From Bacteroidota bacterium (GTDB taxonomy: Bacteria; Bacteroidota; Bacteroidia; Bacteroidales; UBA1556): a DNA stretch of 8,882 nucleotides. The translations under genes and the position numbers were made by a program. Location of the stretch: contig QMPB01000149.1 in the NCBI GenBank assembly GCA_003648395.1, positions 1 to 8,882 on the forward strand, given 5' to 3'. The stretch's first letter is position 1, and each line of letters begins with the position of its first letter. The notes under the pieces were generated by a model that did no database searches, had not been told where the DNA came from, and was given only the letters and a program-made list of their open reading frames with translations. Shown here piece by piece: positions 6,615-8,882 of this stretch.

Positions 6615-7694
6615 TTAATGTTCATCTACTATTAAATCAAGATAAACAGGCAAGTGATCGGAGAATCCTCCATGATATTTCATGCCTATAAATGTTCTAT
6701 TTGTAACGGTAATTCCCTTAGAATTAGTTTCTAACAGATATTTGGCGCTAAAGATATGCGCTTTACCTCCTTTTACCGATAAAGGGTTTGAGCTTTCTAG
6801 CAGAGAGCTGCTAACAACCATTTGATCAAGAACGGACCACTCATTGCCCGTTTCTCCGGCATAAAAATGTGACCCATATTTATCATTCATCATTGGATAC
6901 ATTAGATTTATTAAATCGCCTTTTTTATAATCTTTAGGAGCTTTTGCTCCTAATCCCTCTACTACACTCTCTTGATCGGGAGAGTCGTTAAAGTCGCCCA
7001 TAATGAGGATATTTGCATTGGGGTTCTTTTTTAAAATTTGCTGTGTGTATTTTCTTATTTCACTAGCTACATGCTTTCGTTTAGGAATAGTAATAAAAGC
7101 ACCGCCATATTTTGATGGCCAATGTGTTACAAATATATCTAAAGTGTCGGTGTCCAAAGCAATTCCTTTAATATGAAGGATATTTCTTGTACGCGAATTT
7201 GGGTCAAAGTCGAATCGTACATTATATGCGGTATCCGAAATAACTCTAAATTTTTCTTTACGATAAAGCAGAGCTACATCTATTCCTCGCCAATCTTCGG
7301 ATTCGTGATGAACAATGGAGTATTTGGCATTCTTAAGTGACGTATAGTGTGATAAATGAATAAGCGTAAGTTTATTTTCAATTTCGCAAAGACCAATAAT
7401 AGCAGGATTTTCCCATCCTCCAACAGAAGTTAATACTTGAGCAATCTTTTTCTGCTTATCCCAATATTTATATTTTGACCAATGGTTTATTCCTTCTGGA
7501 GTAAAACTATCATCCTTCTTAAGACTATCATTATTAGGGTTAAAGAGATTTTCCACATTATAGAATACTATTCGCATAGAATTATAACCCCTTGGTGAAT
7601 CATCAAAATCCTTAGGAAAGCTATCAATATTTTGAGCAAAGAGATTTATAGAGATGAAGAGGGTAGTAAATATAATGGAGGTTAATAATTTCAT
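6615..7694 (-). CDS. Secreted endonuclease/exonuclease/phosphatase-family protein
   Basis: Protein of 359 residues with a cleavable signal peptide (about 1-20, ending LFA-Q), so it acts in the periplasm or outside the cell. The rest is one complete endonuclease/exonuclease/phosphatase (DNase I-like) domain. All the usual metal and catalytic positions are visible: FYNVENLF (N46, E48), LCEIEN (E104), GIDVALLYR (137-145), THWPS (H191), GDFNDSP (D234, N236) and FSDHLP (D346, H347). The family cuts phosphodiester or phosphate-monoester bonds in DNA, RNA, phosphoinositides or similar. The substrate cannot be read from sequence, but an exported nuclease for scavenging nucleic acid phosphate is a reasonable guess. 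It follows the histidine kinase gene by 63 bases but has its own full -7 promoter element, so co-transcription with the two-component genes is uncertain. Confidence 0.92.
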   Translation of the reverse strand: MKLLTSIIFTTLFISINLFAQNIDSFPKDFDDSPRGYNSMRIVFYNVENLFNPNNDSLKKDDSFTPEGINHWSKYKYWDKQKKIAQVLTSVGGWENPAIIGLCEIENKLTLIHLSHYTSLKNAKYSIVHHESEDWRGIDVALLYRKEKFRVISDTAYNVRFDFDPNSRTRNILHIKGIALDTDTLDIFVTHWPSKYGGAFITIPKRKHVASEIRKYTQQILKKNPNANILIMGDFNDSPDQESVVEGLGAKAPKDYKKGDLINLMYPMMNDKYGSHFYAGETGNEWSVLDQMVVSSSLLESSNPLSVKGGKAHIFSAKYLLETNSKGITVTNRTFIGMKYHGGFSDHLPVYLDLIVDEH

Positions 7695-7719
7695 TAATAT
7701 TTAGTTTTTATGCTTATCA

Positions 7720-7727
7720 CAAAATTA
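7720..7727 (-). promoter_or_regulatory. Bacteroidota -7 promoter element for the endonuclease-family gene
   Basis: The - strand reads TAATTTTG, a full match to TAnnTTTG, 25 bases before the ATG. Twenty bases upstream (7744-7747) the strand reads TTTA, one base off the TTTG -33 element. This is the best-supported promoter in the window. Confidence 0.6.
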
Positions 7728-7757
7728 CAGCTTTTTGTTGTTGTAAATATACTTTTA

Positions 7758-8813
7758 CTAGCTCTTTTTTAAGGTAAAAGAAAAAGTAGTACCAACACCT
7801 AAATTGCTGCGTACATTTATTGTTTGCTTATGTGCTTCAACAATATGCTTTACAATTGACAAGCCAAGTCCTGTGCCTCCTTGTATACGAGAACGAGCAC
7901 TATCAACCCTATAGAATCTATCAAAAAGATGCGGCACGTTTTCTATAGCAATACCAAGCCCATTGTCGCTAACCTCCACTAAAATATTCTCATCCATATC
8001 ATAAAAACTAACTTTAATATATGGTTGTTTGGTATCACTAGTATATTTTATAGAATTGTCGATAAGGTTTATAAGAATTTGACGAATTCGTATTTTATCA
8101 GCCATTACAAATATTTCAGATTGTTTCTCATCAATATTTGCATGTAGATTAATGGACTTTTTTTGTGCCTTTACTTCCAGAAAATCAATTACCTCTTTTG
8201 CCAAGTCGATAATATTAAACTTAGTAAAATTCATTTCTATTACTCCAGATTCAAGGGCAGAAATTGTTTCTAAATCTTCAACAATATTTATCATCCTATC
8301 AACACTTTTGGAGGTTTTTTCTAAGTATTTTAGGTTGATCTCATTATCATGTATTCCACCATCCAATAGGGTGTGTATATAGCCTTGAATATTAAAAATT
8401 GGAGTTTTAAGCTCATGGGAAACATTGCCAACAAAATTTCTGCGATATTGTTCAAGCTCTTTCATCTGTTTTATTTCATCTTTTTGAGTATTAGCCCATT
8501 CAATAAATTCTTTATTAACATTTTCTAATAAATCTGATTGTAAGCCAAAAGATTCCTCGGTGGTATTCTTTCCTCTTTTTAGACGATGGATAGTCTTATA
8601 AATAAGCTTTATCTTTTTGTAAATAAAGGTTTCAAGAGTTTGATAGATAATAAAATATGAAAATATGAAAGATGTGAGAAATCCTAAAATATATGTAAAT
8701 TCATGCATTTGATTATATAGTAGGCTAAAAACTATATATATAAGGACATTCACTACTAATAAAGAAATAGTAGTAATAAAAGATAACCAAAGAGGGCTGT
8801 GGCTATTCTTCAT
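7758..8813 (-). CDS. Sensor histidine kinase (PhoR-like, two-component system)
   Basis: Inner-membrane histidine kinase of 351 residues. It has two transmembrane helices (about 10-33 and 39-60) with only a handful of residues between them, and a linker with a helical, charged segment (about 66-125). The dimerisation/phospho-acceptor domain has H-box FVGNVSHELKTP (H133). The ATPase domain has the N box (N249, N253), G1 DNGLGI (283-288), the F box FDRFYR (297-302) and G2 GGTGLGLSI (312-320). All motifs needed for autophosphorylation are intact. There is no periplasmic or PAS sensor domain, so any signal must come through the membrane helices or a partner protein. The architecture matches the PhoR-like kinases common in Bacteroidota, but a phosphate-sensing role is not shown. 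Its start overlaps the upstream response-regulator gene by 11 bases, so the pair is translationally coupled. Confidence 0.95.
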   Translation of the reverse strand: MKNSHSPLWLSFITTISLLVVNVLIYIVFSLLYNQMHEFTYILGFLTSFIFSYFIIYQTLETFIYKKIKLIYKTIHRLKRGKNTTEESFGLQSDLLENVNKEFIEWANTQKDEIKQMKELEQYRRNFVGNVSHELKTPIFNIQGYIHTLLDGGIHDNEINLKYLEKTSKSVDRMINIVEDLETISALESGVIEMNFTKFNIIDLAKEVIDFLEVKAQKKSINLHANIDEKQSEIFVMADKIRIRQILINLIDNSIKYTSDTKQPYIKVSFYDMDENILVEVSDNGLGIAIENVPHLFDRFYRVDSARSRIQGGTGLGLSIVKHIVEAHKQTINVRSNLGVGTTFSFTLKKS

Positions 8814-8882
8814 TTTTATTTATAAATTTGTATCCAACACCTTTCACAGTAATAATTCTTTTAAGCTTTAGTTTATCACGCA
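8803..8882 (-). CDS. OmpR/PhoB-family response regulator, C-terminal end
   Basis: Partial: only the last 26 residues are inside the window, in a frame different from the kinase. They read RDKLKLKRIITVKGVGYKF followed by INKNEE and a TAG stop. The 'TV-x-G-V-G-Y-K-F' ending is the C-terminal beta hairpin (wing) of the winged-helix DNA-binding domain of OmpR/PhoB regulators. The stop codon lies inside the start of the histidine kinase gene, the usual arrangement for a cognate pair. The receiver domain and its phosphorylated aspartate are beyond the right edge, so the regulon cannot be inferred. Confidence 0.88.
   Translation of the reverse strand, partial: RDKLKLKRIITVKGVGYKFINKNEE

Noticed and set aside
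7743..7758. GTAAA/TTTAC stem just after the histidine kinase stop
   Set aside because: A 5-base A-T stem with no T tract; more likely part of the AT-rich upstream region of the endonuclease-family promoter.
8152..8382. A 76-residue + strand open frame opposite the histidine kinase
   Set aside because: It overlaps the conserved catalytic part of the kinase on the other strand and resembles no known protein.

Overview
The window looks like chromosomal DNA of a low-GC member of the Bacteroidota, perhaps a marine Bacteroidales/Marinilabiliales type; the genus is inference. Three things point there. Upstream of several genes are copies of the phylum-specific -7 promoter element TAnnTTTG rather than E. 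coli-type -10 boxes. Exported proteins have signal peptides ending in (A/S)-Q. The gene set includes a TPR lipoprotein, a DUF4292 lipoprotein and an EnvC-like coiled-coil/LytM protein in a row, which is typical of this phylum.

Layout. The left end (1-811, + strand) is the end of a sugar-nucleotide operon: the C-terminus of an HddC-like heptose-1-phosphate guanylyltransferase overlaps a GmhB-like heptose-bisphosphate phosphatase. Together they suggest synthesis of GDP-D-glycero-D-manno-heptose for a surface glycan. Everything from 836 to 8882 lies on the - strand. In transcription order it is: the tail of an OmpR/PhoB-type response regulator (running off the right edge) overlapping its sensor histidine kinase; a secreted endonuclease/exonuclease/phosphatase-family enzyme; a membrane-tethered thioredoxin; the TPR lipoprotein, DUF4292 lipoprotein and EnvC-like protein; and the DNA-repair ATPase RadA, which converges on the heptose operon.

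How the genes work together. The response regulator and kinase form one two-component unit. The endonuclease, thioredoxin and TPR genes each have a good -7 element 24-29 bases before the preferred start codon, so they probably each have their own promoter. The TPR and DUF4292 genes are only 4 bases apart and should be co-transcribed; the EnvC-like gene follows after about 120 bases. This trio is the most interesting part: two predicted outer-membrane lipoproteins plus a catalytically dead murein-hydrolase-activator-type protein, all likely envelope-facing.

The window is almost fully coding. No non-coding stretch exceeds about 125 bases. I saw no rRNA or tRNA gene, CRISPR array, insertion sequence, prophage gene or toxin-antitoxin pair. 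I found no clearly novel system; the findings are refinements of known families and regulatory sites.
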